Assembly (NCBI GenBank): GCA_965240325.2
Contig: OZ251248.1
Coordinates: 62,001-126,000 of the forward strand
Length of the DNA stretch: 64,000 bases
Source of the DNA: Rebecca billardiae RCC1528
Taxonomy: Eukaryota; Haptophyta
Reading direction: 5' to 3'
This document shows positions 39,221 to 47,221 of the stretch, piece by piece. A program made the position numbers and the translations under genes. Numbering within the stretch: the first letter of the stretch is position 1; each line of letters begins with the position of its first letter. Under the pieces are notes generated by a model. That model had not been told where the DNA came from. It searched no databases and saw only the letters and a program-made list of their open reading frames with translations.

Positions 39221-42056
39221 CGCCGCCACCGCCGCGAGCGCGCCGCTCCCGCCGCCGTCGATGCGCACGCCGACGGTGGGCGCGCGCGCGTGCGCGCGCG
39301 CGGCAGAGGTGCTTGATGCGCTGTCGTTGCGCGGGCGCATCCCGCCGCCGACGGCGCCGTCGGCGCAGAGCGCGGGCGGCGCGGCGCCCGCCGAGCCGTA
39401 CGCGCTGTGCGGCGGGCTGCTCCGCCTGCTCGCGGACGCGAGCGCGCGCCGCCGCTCGGCGGGCGCGCCGCCGACCGCGTACGACAGGCTGCTCCACGCC
39501 GAGGTGCGGCCGCGCGCGGCGCGCGGCGAGCGGCGCGCGGCGCGCGGCGCGCGCACGCGGCGGCCGGCCGCACGCGCGCGCGCGGCCGCACGCTCACCCG
39601 TACCCCTCCGCCCCGTGGCGCGCGCGCAGGTGCTCTCGGCGCACGCGGTGCTGTGCGGCGTGCACGCCGCGCTGCGGCCGCTCGCCCTCGTGCAGGCGGC
39701 GGCGGGCCCGCGCGCCGCCGCGCCGTCCGCGCGCGCCGGCGGCGGCGCGGGCGCGCCGGCCGCGGGCGCGCCGGGCGGCGCCGCCGGCGCGGCGAGCCCG
39801 CTGCCCGCCGCGGCGACCGCCGTGCTCACGCTCGCGACGCTGGGCACGGCGTACGAGCGCACGCTGCCCCCGCCGCCGCCGGGCGTGCGCCTCTCCTCCG
39901 CCGAGGAGGCCACCGCCACCGTCACCGCCCTCGCCGAGGGCTCGGTGCCCGCCTCGTGGCGAAAGCGCATGTGGGGCGTGCCGTGCGCGTTCGCGCCGCC
40001 CGAGCCCACCGCGCTCTCGGCGGCGGCGGCGCCGCCGCCGAGCGGCGCGGCGGCGCCGACGGCGGTGAGCGCGGCGGTGGAGGCGGACTCGGCGCTGGGC
40101 CACTGGCTGCTCGCCACCACGCGGCAGCTCGAGCAGGTGCGTGCGCTGCGCGTGCGCTGCGCGTGCGCCGTGCCTGCGCCCTGCGCTGCGCGTGCGCGCG
40201 CCGTGCGTGCGCTGTGTGTGCGCGCGCTGTGCACTGCGCCGTGCGTGCGCTGCGCGTGTGCCGTGCGCTGCGCCGTGCGCGCGCTGCGCGTGCGCTGAGC
40301 GCGCGCGCGAGCCGCCGCGTAGCCGAGGCGCACCGCCGGCGCGCCGCTCACCGCACGGTGCCGCCGCGCACCGCACCGCGCGCGCGCGCGCGCAGCTCGT
40401 CGTGTGGATCCAAGCGTGGGGCGGGCTCCTCGAGGGGCGCAGGCGGCGCGCGCCCGCGCCGCTGCCGCGGCTGCTGTGGCTGGGCGGGCTGCGCCACCCG
40501 CGCGCGCTGCTGGCCGCCCTGCACCAGCACGCGGCGGCGACGCACGGCTGGGCGCTGGGGTCTCTCGTGAGCTCGGCGCGGGTGTTGCCTGTCAGCGCGC
40601 GCCAGCTGCGCGCGTACGGCGGGTATCAGCCGCTCGGCGGCGGCGGCGGCGGCGCGGGCGCGGCCGCCGCGCCGCGCGCGGGCGCGGCCGGTGGCGCGGC
40701 GGGCGGCGCGGACGGCGGCGGCGCGGGCCACGCGGCCGCGCAGGGCGGCGGCGCGGGCTCGCGCGCGGACGCCGAGCGCGCGCCGCCGGTCGCGGGCTGC
40801 GGCGCGAGCGGCGGCGCCGGCTCGAGCGGCGGCGCCGGCGGCGCGGGCTCGGGCTCGGGCGGGCACGGCGCGCGCTCGCGCGGCGGCGGCGGGCGCGCGG
40901 CGGACCGGCGCGGCGGCGGCGCCACCGCCGCCGCCAGCGGCGGCGGCAGCGCGCGCGATGAGCTGATGTCAGGCCCCCACGCGTCGCACGGCGCGGCGGC
41001 GGCGCAGCCGGGCGGCGCGAGCGCAGGTGGCGGCGCGGACGCCGACGCGCCGCGCGGCGCCTCGCTCGCCGACGGCGCGGGCGCCCACGACGCGCACGGA
41101 CCCGAGCCGCCCTCGCCCGGCGGCGGCGGCGGCGCGGCGGCGGCCATTGTCGATCTGGAGTCGCCCGGACACGGTGCGTGGCGTGGCGCGCGGCGGCGGC
41201 GGCCGTGCGCGCGCGGACGGCGGCTGCCCGGGTCGAGCCGCGCATGTGGCCCCGCGCCCCTGCCCGCCCCTGCGCCCTCACCGCCCGTCCTCCTCCTCTG
41301 CCACGGCTACTACCCCTGCGCCCACCGCACGCCCCTGCGCGCGCAGGTGTGTACGTGTACGGCATCCGGCTGGCGGGCGCGCTCTGGCAGGCGACGCCGC
41401 CCGCGAGCGCGGCCGTGGCGCACCACGGCGGCGGCGCGCTCGCCGTCGGCGGCGGCGACGGCGGCACGGCGCTCGTGCAGCCCGGCCGGCACGCGCCTCC
41501 GGCCGGTGGCGCACCCGGCGGCGCGACGGGCGGCGGCGCCGGCGGCGGCGCGCCGCTCGCCGCCGCCGCCACCGCGCAGTTCAAGCCCCACGTTCTCGAG
41601 TCGGGGCTGCACGCGGGCGTGCCGGCGCCGGACGGCGAGCTGCCCGTGCTGTGGCTGGGCGCGGTGCCGCGCTCCTCGCTGCCGCCGCCGCCGCCGCCGC
41701 TCGGCGCGAGCGCCGCCGCGGCGGGCCCGGCGGCGGCCATGTCCCTCGGCGGCGTGGAGGCCTACAACGGCGGCGCCGCCGCCGCCGACGCGGCCGCGGC
41801 CGACGCGGCGGGCGGCGGCGGCGCGAGCATCACGGCGGTGCGGTACGAGCCGCCCGCCGCGTCGCTCGGCACGCACGGCGGCGTGCAGGCGCGCGACGCG
41901 CCGCTGCGCACGCACCCCGTCCCGGTCTACTCCGCGGCGGGGCGGCCCGACGTCGAGCCCGTGCTCACGATCAGCCTGCCCGTGCGCCGCGCGGCCGAGC
42001 TCACCGCGTGGGAGCTGCGCGCGCTCGGCGCGCACTTTGCGCCGCACCAGGCGTAG
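9164..42056 (+). CDS. Giant outer-arm gamma-type dynein heavy chain (DNAH5/ODA2-like)
   Basis: Axonemal outer-arm heavy chains drive ciliary sliding. Model: 9164-14392, 14671-15770, 15902-39503, 39630-40136, 40396-41173, 41347-42056; phases agree and the sum is exactly 10,642 codons with stop. In order I recognise the tail (ATG 9164; NEAKDNVKYL and SRHYNTTERL near 12830-13000, both gamma/DNAH5-like), the linker (GEALFGL near 17690), AAA1-AAA4, stalk and microtubule-binding domain, AAA5-AAA6, and the C-terminal domain ending with GVYVYGIRL after the last intron. Usual length is about 4500 residues; here Gly, Ala and Pro runs between modules more than double it. Every insertion keeps frame over a 23.6-kb exon, which argues the gene is maintained. 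The AAA1 site is degenerate (see separate entry). The first ATG in the frame near the coding start was chosen; an upstream exon cannot be excluded. Confidence 0.88.
12630..15770 (+). other. Dynein tail, DHC_N1 region
   Basis: From the ELEYWRRRM block onward the translation is colinear with the N-terminal stem of DNAH5-type chains. It includes GRVVWARQLLRRIEQPM (near 13690-13740) and LHVNLDPAVPQLL (near 13936-13974). The domain is interrupted by the intron 14393-14670 (donor GTGAGC, acceptor CCGCCGCAG) and continues in exon 2. This region normally holds intermediate chains and the other heavy chains. It is the best conserved and least repeat-laden part of the gene. Confidence 0.85.
15780..16125. 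repeat. Three copies of a GAGATTGCAATCTC palindrome at the intron 2/exon 3 boundary
   Basis: Perfect copies of GAGATTGCAATCTC occur near 16048-16061 and 16109-16122. A degenerate copy (GAGATCGCAACCTC) is near 15786-15799, inside the intron. The middle copy extends to a 22-base perfect palindrome with CCGC/GCGG flanks. The two perfect copies lie in frame in exon 3 and both encode REIAIS. AT content is unusual for this exon. Confidence 0.85.
16632..16667 (+). other. EF-hand calcium-binding loop inside the dynein tail
   Basis: The translation DRDHSGDVTFAE fits the 12-residue EF-hand loop: Asp1, Asp3, Ser5, Gly6, Asp7, Val8, Thr9, Glu12. It is followed by FLATCKRL, a plausible exiting helix, and preceded by an ERAAAVAAIERRL helix. 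It lies just before the segment matching the start of the linker region of DNAH5 (FADFSHLW, near 16822). I know of no EF-hand at this place in the human protein. A single unpaired hand may bind weakly. Confidence 0.7.
20500..21600 (+). other. Dynein AAA1 module with degenerate nucleotide site
   Basis: The module is placed by colinearity after the linker. The Walker A segment expected as GPAGTGKT reads APVGVGRA (20628-20651): Lys to Arg and Thr to Ala. The Walker B FDEFNR position reads VRELEH (about 20776-20793). The sensor-I segment expected as NPGYAGRxELP reads APMGAGRAPLP (about 21024-21056), losing Asn. The surrounding helices (SGAWLLV, LRPVALVPP) still match. Neighbouring frames show no alternative P-loop. 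Confidence 0.78.
22090..22900 (+). other. Dynein AAA2 module, canonical Walker A
   Basis: CGEAGSGKTEG (about 22159-22191) is a complete P-loop. The Walker B segment VWLVLDGP (22525-22548) and LALGNGDRLPL (about 22660-22692) match the AAA2 block of DNAH5 (LDGPVDA and LANGDR). Between them lie Gly/Ala insertions. This is the only fully canonical Walker A in the four nucleotide-binding AAA modules of this protein. Confidence 0.8.
23900..25080 (+). other. Dynein AAA3 module, altered Walker A
   Basis: The P-loop reads GAPGLGKRS (about 24106-24132), with Arg where Thr or Ser is expected after Lys. Walker B is intact in the segment VCIDDLGV (about 24408-24431). It is followed by EVLRQLLDS, matching the AAA3 IVRQLM block. 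Human DNAH5 also has a non-standard AAA3 loop, as I recall it, so this alone is not remarkable. A low-complexity stretch of about 1000 residues (about 25080-28060) follows. Confidence 0.72.
28970..30760 (+). other. Dynein AAA4 module, altered Walker A
   Basis: The segment expected as GVGGSGKQSLTRLAxF reads APAASGRRSLARLAAF (about 29261-29308), so the glycines and Lys are lost while SLxRLAAF is kept. The Walker B-like segment LVLSDAHV (about 29677-29700) keeps the Asp. Large poly-Gly and poly-Ala insertions separate the core segments. Confidence 0.72.
31408..32730 (+). other. Dynein stalk coiled coil and microtubule-binding domain
   Basis: The first stalk helix (LLVSPARLLAAARAY onward) leads to DLAWLRALKSPPEAVKLAL (about 31810-31866). 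The microtubule-binding domain follows, with DKDAISAETLELLQPYLRHP near 32257-32316, and the return helix ends near 32730. A low-complexity insertion of about 60 residues (about 32041-32230) sits inside the microtubule-binding domain. Heptad-like Leu/Ala spacing and charged residues persist despite the Ala bias. Confidence 0.78.
32760..42056 (+). other. Dynein AAA5, AAA6 and C-terminal domain
   Basis: AAA5 shows WPLLLDPHG (near 32953-32979) and LEIDVSRGFFFYLVTGRA (about 34233-34290). AAA6 shows EWLIVEGVG (near 36769) and FRLFLVAD (near 37084). The C-terminal part has VPASWRKRMWGVP near 39950 and GWALGSLV near 40549. It is split by introns 39504-39629, 40137-40395 and 41174-41346. The 39504-39629 intron has no stop and is a multiple of three; it is called because removal restores a DNAH5-like block (LLHAEVLSAHAVL). 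The stop is TAG 42054-42056. Confidence 0.8.
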
Positions 42057-42309
42057 CCGCCCGCCCGCGCCACGGCGCTGATGCGTGGGATGAACCGCAG
42101 CAGCTAGCCGATACAGGAGCCGACGTCGGCGCGTCGATGCTGGTGATGAGGCGCGCACGGCGACGATTCGATGCTGCTGATGGCGCGGATTAGCGAGCAG
42201 CAGCAGGCCGCAGCAGCCGAGCATCAGCGCCGGCCGCGCACGACGACAATCCGAATATGATACGACGACGCGACCTAGCAGCTACACTAAGCTATGACTA
42301 AGATCGATG
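42057..42309. other. Dynein 3' flank
   Basis: Lower-GC spacer between the dynein stop and the repeated element. It contains GCAGCAG and GATGATG-like runs and the 12-mer ATGATACGACGA (about 42257-42268), which recurs near 45751 and 62080. No ORF of note. Confidence 0.5.
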
Positions 42310-43764
42310 ATGGTTGTATAACCGCTCGGTTATGCGGGTATAACTCACCGGTAGCCCTCATGAGGGCGGGCTGGCAGCCAGGGTCCGGCTGCCTGGAGGT
42401 TTTCCGGTCGTCAAGCCGAGCCAGGCCCGGATTGGGCGCGGGCCTGGATTGGCTCAGCAGCTTGGCAAGCGATGCGCGTCTGGGTGCGGCCGCGCTCGCT
42501 GGCTGCACCCGCGGCGCGGCGGCCGGCGTGGCTGCTCTGGTCACCGCTGCGCTGGTGGCTGCTCCTCCTCTGGGAGTTGTTTCTTCCAGGTGCGTGTGCG
42601 TCGGCGGTAGGCCGCCCTCAGCCCTCGCTCTCTCCACTCGTGCACCTGCCCTGCTTGCTGCCAACGCGCGATCGGGCTGGGCTGTCTGTCGCTTCTGCTC
42701 GCTGCGAGGGCACCTCGGACCCCTCCGGGTGCTCTCTGCTTTCGATGGGGGCGCCTCGGAACCGCTTCGAGGCGTCCCCGTCTGCAATCTATCTTCTCAT
42801 GCTCTGCTTTCGATGGGGGCGCCTCGGAGCCGCTTCGAGGCGTCCCCGTCTGCAATCTTCTCATGCTCTATCTGCTTTCGATGGGGGCGCCTCGGAGCCG
42901 CTTCGAGGCGTCCCCGTCTGCAATCTATCTTCTCATGCTCTGCTTTCGATGGGGGCGCCTCGGAACCGCTTCGAGGCGTCCCCGTCTGCAATCTTCTCAT
43001 GCTCTGCTTTCGATGGGGGCGCCTCGGAACCGCTTCGAGGCGTCCCCGTCTGCAATCTTCTCATGCTCTGCTTTCGATGGGGGCGCCTGGGAACCGCTCC
43101 CAGGCGTCCCCGTCTGCAATCTTCTCACGCTTCGCAGTCTCGCTTGCCTTCATCGCCTGGCGGGTGGGTGCTGCTCTCTCCTTCTCTGCCGCCTCCTCTG
43201 CAGTCTGCCGTGCACTGCTGTGTGTGGGATGCGACCTGCTACCTTATCTGACGCTACGCGTGCGTGTCTCGCGCCTGCTTCCCGCCTGCGCCGCCGCCGC
43301 CGCGCATGTCTTCGTGCCCACTGTCTCATGCCGTCTGGATCGTCCTTACTCATACAACCCTGCGGGGAGCCCCTCTGGGCCTCTGCCGCCTTCGGTCCTC
43401 GCGCTACTCCTTCGGCGGCCTCGGCCTCTTCGGGCCCCCGGCCACCACCCCTGCGGGGTGTGGCATTCCACACCTCCTTCGAGGCCTCTGCCTCCTGCGG
43501 CGCCGCGCTCTGCCCAAACTTGCGTTGGGGGGGGGGCGTCGGCTGCCAGCGCCTGCGGTCTACGTGCTCCATCGAGTACTTCCTCTTCGGCGTCTAGGCG
43601 GTCATCGGCTTCTGTCGGCGTAGTTGCTCGAATGCATCGGCGAGTCCTTCCTGGTCGGCGTCGCATCCTGGACGGCTTCGGGGGTGTGACCTAGTCACCT
43701 CACGCGTTTATCAACGCGGCCCCCACCTCAATCTACTCTCATGTGGGTCTACCGAGTGAGTTAT
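42310..43764. mobile_element. Non-autonomous TIR element, long copy
   Basis: A repeat unit starts ATGGTTGTATAACCG and ends GAGTGAGTTAT. The left inverted repeat near 42339-42365 (TATAACTCACCGGTAG) matches imperfectly the reverse complement of the right end near 43735-43764 (TATAACTCACTCGGTAG). The first 275 bases (42310-42584) and the last about 285 (43480-43764) recur in the adjacent copy. The interior holds six hairpin repeats and about 330 bases of unique sequence. No transposase-like protein is visible, so it resembles a MITE-type element. Family unknown. Confidence 0.75.
42737..43127. repeat. Six tandem hairpin units with a compensatory change
   Basis: The unit of about 64-72 bases starts TGCTTTCGATGGGGGCGCCT. 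Each unit folds into a 14-bp stem with a 5-base loop (ACCGC or GCCGC): GGGGGCGCCTCGGA pairs with TTCGAGGCGTCCCC. In unit six (about 43070-43127) the arms read GGGGGCGCCTGGGA and TCCCAGGCGTCCCC, so a C-G pair became G-C by two changes and a G-T wobble became G-C. Spacers differ by 4-base ATCT shifts. Confidence 0.92.
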
Positions 43765-44404
43765 GGTTGTATAACCGCTCGGTTATGCGGGTATAACTCA
43801 CCGGTAGCCCTCATGAGGGCGGGCTGGCAGCCAGGGTCCGGCTGCCTGGAGGTTTTCCGGTCGTCAAGCCGAGCCAGGCCCGGATTGGGCGCGGGCCTGG
43901 ATTGGCTCAGCAGCTTGGCAAGCGATGCGCGTCTGGGTGCGGCCGCGCTCGCTGGCTGCACCCGCGGCGCGGCGGCCGGCGTGGCTGCTCTGGTCACCGC
44001 TGCGCTGGTGGCTGCTCCTCCTCTGGGAGTTGTTTCTCCCTGCCCTCCCACCCTGCTGGTTGCTGGGTGGGCATGGCCTTGGGTGCGCGCGGTGTCGGGG
44101 GGGTGGAGGCCCTCGAGGCCTCTGCCTCCTGCGGCGCCGCGCTCTGCCCAAACTTGCGTTGGGGGGGGGCGTCGGCTGCCAGCGCCTGCGGTCTACGTGC
44201 TCCATCGAGTACTTCCTCTTCGGCGTCTAGGCGGTCATCGGCTTCTGTCGGCGTAGTTGCTCGAATGCATCGGCGAGTCCTTCCTGGTCGGCGTCGCATC
44301 CTGGACGGCTTCGGGGGTGTGACCTAGTCACCTCACGCGTTTATCAACGCGGCCCCCACCTCAATCTACTGATACTCTCATGTGGGTCTACCGAGTGAGT
44401 TATA
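43763..44404. mobile_element. Non-autonomous TIR element, internally deleted copy
   Basis: This copy abuts the long copy and is identical to it over 43763-44037 and nearly identical over 44114-44404, with a GATACT insertion and one fewer G in a poly-G run. The hairpin array and most of the unique core are absent and replaced by about 76 unrelated bases (44038-44113). The right end (44375-44404) lies 214 bases upstream of the PMM start, so it may affect that promoter. Confidence 0.75.
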
Positions 44405-44618
44405 CAGTCGTCGATCGTACTCGTTCACGTTGCATCGCGCATCAAGCAGCTCATCTCTGCGAGCGCAGTAGGCGTAACGCTCCGCGCCGGTTCGCGGAGG
44501 GACGGCAGGTGGCGGGCGGCTGGGCGCAGCGGCGGCGGCTCGCGTGGCGGTTGGCTGATCGACCACGTTCGCCATCAGCTGCGCGTTGCGTCCAGGCAGT
44601 TGGCAGGCAGCAGCCGCC

Positions 44619-45509
44619 ATGGTCGCTGGCTCGGGTGCGCCGCTCGGCGCCGCGCTCGGCGCGGCGCTCGTCGCGGCGGCGGCGTACGCGGTGTGGCGCC
44701 GCACGCGGCGCCGGCCGACCGTGGTGCTCTTCGACGTCGACGGCACCCTCGCCGTCCCCGCGCAGAAGGCGCCCGACGCCATCGTGGAGATGCTCGCCGA
44801 GCTGCGCGCGCGCGATGGCTTCCTGGTCGGCATCATCGGCGCGGGCGACTTCGAGAAGCAGCAGGGGCAGCTGGGCGGGCCCGGGCTGCTGCGCCGGCTG
44901 GACTTTGTGTTCTCCGAGAACGGCGTCCACGCCTTCCGCGGCGAGCGCCTGCTCCACTGCAAGTCGATCGTCGAGCAGCTCGGCGCGGCGCGGTGGGCGG
45001 AGTTTGAGGCCGAGCTGGACGCGCTGCTCGCGCGCGTGGCGCCCGAGGCGGAGGCGCTGCTCAAGCAGGCGGCGGGGCCGGGCGCGTCGCTCGGTGCGCG
45101 CGGCACCTTCCTCGAGAAGCGCATGTGCACGTGCAACATCTGCGTCATCGGCCGCACGCCCACGCTCAGCAAGGCGGAGCGCGCCGCGTTCGAGGTGGCC
45201 GACCGCGCCGCCGGGCTGCGCGCGCGCGTGCTCGCCGAGCTCGTCGCGCGCTTCGGCCCGGGGACGGCGTACGGGCTGTCCTTCTCGATCGGCGGGCAGA
45301 TCGGCATCGACTGCGCGCCCGTCGGCTGGGACAAGACCTTCTGCCTCCGCTTCCTCCCGCCCGCCCAGTACCCGACCATCCACTTCTTCGGCGACAAGAC
45401 CGCGCCGGGCGGCGGCGACTACGAGCTGTACGAGCACGCGCGCACGATCGGGCACGCGGTGGAGGACGCGGCGCACACGCTGCGCGAGGTAAAGCGGATA
45501 TTCGGCTGA
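44619..45509 (+). CDS. PMM: Phosphomannomutase (HAD superfamily) with N-terminal membrane anchor
   Basis: It interconverts mannose-6-phosphate and mannose-1-phosphate, feeding GDP-mannose for glycosylation and ascorbate or glycan synthesis. Single exon, 296 residues; human PMM2 has 246. The ATG at 44619 sits in a strong context (GCCGCCATGG). Residues 8-26 form a hydrophobic segment followed by RRTRRRP, a type of signal anchor not expected in this usually cytosolic enzyme. The catalytic motif FDVDGT has nucleophile Asp39 and acid/base Asp41. Further matches in family order are GAGDFEKQQGQLG, ENGVHAF, GTFLEKR, IGRTP, SFSIGGQIGIDCAPVGWDK and FFGDKTAPGGGDYEL (metal site). All active-site residues I can judge are present. 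Its upstream region is occupied by the repeated element. Confidence 0.95.
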   Translation: MVAGSGAPLGAALGAALVAAAAYAVWRRTRRRPTVVLFDVDGTLAVPAQKAPDAIVEMLAELRARDGFLVGIIGAGDFEKQQGQLGGPGLLRRLDFVFSENGVHAFRGERLLHCKSIVEQLGAARWAEFEAELDALLARVAPEAEALLKQAAGPGASLGARGTFLEKRMCTCNICVIGRTPTLSKAERAAFEVADRAAGLRARVLAELVARFGPGTAYGLSFSIGGQIGIDCAPVGWDKTFCLRFLPPAQYPTIHFFGDKTAPGGGDYELYEHARTIGHAVEDAAHTLREVKRIFG

Positions 45510-45838
45510 GCGCCCGGGCCGCGGGCGAGCGCGGCGTGGCGCTCGCCGTGGAGCCGCCGCCTCGCCACTTCCGGGGGCCTCGGCAGTAGCATCCGCCAGT
45601 AGCGAGCAGCAGCCAGCACAGCGGTCGAGCGGACGGCTCGGACGCTCCAGCTCATCAGACAGATCCGAGTGAGTGGCTGAGTGCGCCTTAGTTCGTCATC
45701 ATGTTACTTGTAGTCAGTATCAGATGATGCTATATAGCAGCAGCTGACAGATGATACGACGACGTCATAGGAGACTCAGACTGGCTCACTGCGTTCGACC
45801 GGGGCCGTCTACACGTGGCTCGACCGGCAGACGGGCAG
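45510..45838. other. Convergent intergenic spacer
   Basis: 329 bases between the PMM stop and the stop of the protease on the other strand. It is lower in GC, with CAGCAG, TATATAG and the shared 12-mer ATGATACGACGA at about 45751-45762. Presumably it holds both 3' ends. No gene seen. Confidence 0.5.
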
Positions 45839-47221
45839 TCACGCCTCGCCCTCGACGAGCAGCCGGCCATCCTCGATGTCGACGGTGATGCGCGCGGCGC
45901 GCAGCCGGTCCAGTCGCTGCCTGCGCGCGCTGCCGCCGCCGCGCGTCTCGGCGGCTCCCACGCCGCGCTCGGCGCTGCGCGGGCGCGGCCCGCCGCCGCC
46001 CGCGGCGCCCTCCACCACGCCAGAGAGCATCGCCTGCCCCAGGACGACAAAGTGCGGCGGCGGCGCCGCCGAGCCGCGCGGCGCGGCCGCCCGCGGCGCC
46101 GGCAGCCGCCCCGGCCAGGGCCTCTCTGCCGCGGGGCGCGCGGGCGGTGCGGGCTGCTGGGCCGGCGGCGCGGCGGGATCGTCGGCAGCGCCGCCGCCGC
46201 CGAAGAGCGCGGCGCTCTCGACCTCCGCGACGTACAGCTGGCCAATCGCCACGGCGGGGGCGCCGTCAAAGGTGCGCACGGCGCCGCGCTCTGTTGGCAC
46301 TGCCACCGTGAGCCCCTGCCAGCTCTCGGCCGGCCGCAGCCGGCGCCCGGCGCGCCGGCGCTGCCGCGCCGCCTCGGCGACGAGCTCGGAGGAGACGAGG
46401 GCGGAGGAGCAGCCGGAGTCGAAGATGGCGACCACGGGGCGCGAGAGCGCGTCCAGCTCCACGCGCGCGCCGTCCAGCCACAGGTCGCTCACCCGCGCCG
46501 CGTAGTGCGCGACAGGCGAGCCGAACGGTCGGAGGTCGACCAATGGGATCGCGCCGTCCGCCGAGCGGCTGATCAGCGGCGCCGCGGAGAGGGTGAGGGC
46601 GCGCGCGCCGCCGTCGAGGCAGAAGGCGACGACGCGCGCGCCGGACCCACCGCCCGCCCCGCGCCGCGCCGCGCCACGCGGCGCCGCGGCCGGCGCCAGC
46701 CGCAGCTGCTGCAGCAGAGCCGGATGCGCCGCGTCATCCGTCCGGCCGATCAGCCCCGCGAAGAAGCCGCCACCCGCGCGCTCGAGGACGAGGTCGGGCG
46801 CGCCGACGAGCACGGCCGTGCCGAGCTCCGCGCCGCCCGCCGCCACGGACACGCGCGACGCCGTGCGCCACGCCATCTCGCCGCTCAGCCCACCGTATGT
46901 CTCGCGGGTGCGCGGCAGGCCGCGCGCGGGCGGCAGCGCGTCCGCGCAGCCGTACGGCGCGGGCGGCGAGCAGAGGACGCCGGTGGGCACGGTGAGGAAG
47001 GGCGAGCCCGTGTCGACGATGGCCTGCACGCGCGAGCGCGCGCCGCCGCCGCGCAGCTCGAGCTCGGCGCACAGCGTGCCCACGCCGCACGCGCTGAGAG
47101 GCACGCGCACGCTCGCAGCGGCCGGGGCGGGCTCCACCGGCCCGGCGCGCGGCGTGCCCAGCGTGGCGAGCGCCGTCGTGAGCACGCGGAAGAGCTCGCG
47201 GCGGGTGCCAGCCGGCCGCAT
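45839..47221 (-). CDS. Pepsin-family (A1) aspartic protease
   Basis: 460 residues in a single exon. The two catalytic motifs are AIVDTGSPF (Asp70) and AIFDSGCSS (Asp268), each in its usual hydrophobic setting, about 200 residues apart as in A1 proteases. ETYGGLSGEM (Tyr109) matches the flap with its Tyr-Gly. GFFAGLIGR fits the conserved segment before the interdomain region, and HFVVLGQAMLSG fits the block preceding the C-terminal strand. The N-terminus (MRPAGTRRELFRVLTTALATLG) is weakly hydrophobic and not a clear signal peptide, so location is unknown. An Ala/Pro/Arg-rich insert of about 45 residues lies near the C-terminus. The ATG at 47219-47221 is the first in frame. Substrate unknown. 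Confidence 0.88.
   Translation of the reverse strand: MRPAGTRRELFRVLTTALATLGTPRAGPVEPAPAAASVRVPLSACGVGTLCAELELRGGGARSRVQAIVDTGSPFLTVPTGVLCSPPAPYGCADALPPARGLPRTRETYGGLSGEMAWRTASRVSVAAGGAELGTAVLVGAPDLVLERAGGGFFAGLIGRTDDAAHPALLQQLRLAPAAAPRGAARRGAGGGSGARVVAFCLDGGARALTLSAAPLISRSADGAIPLVDLRPFGSPVAHYAARVSDLWLDGARVELDALSRPVVAIFDSGCSSALVSSELVAEAARQRRRAGRRLRPAESWQGLTVAVPTERGAVRTFDGAPAVAIGQLYVAEVESAALFGGGGAADDPAAPPAQQPAPPARPAAERPWPGRLPAPRAAAPRGSAAPPPHFVVLGQAMLSGVVEGAAGGGGPRPRSAERGVGAAETRGGGSARRQRLDRLRAARITVDIEDGRLLVEGEA

Noticed and set aside
42737-43127. CRISPR-like array
   Set aside because: Whole units repeat, including the would-be spacers, inside a TIR element in a eukaryotic genome. There are no unique spacers and no cas genes.
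42294-44330. ORFs of 100-470 codons within the repeated elements
   Set aside because: They translate the hairpin repeats and are duplicated with the element. No transposase or other domain is visible.
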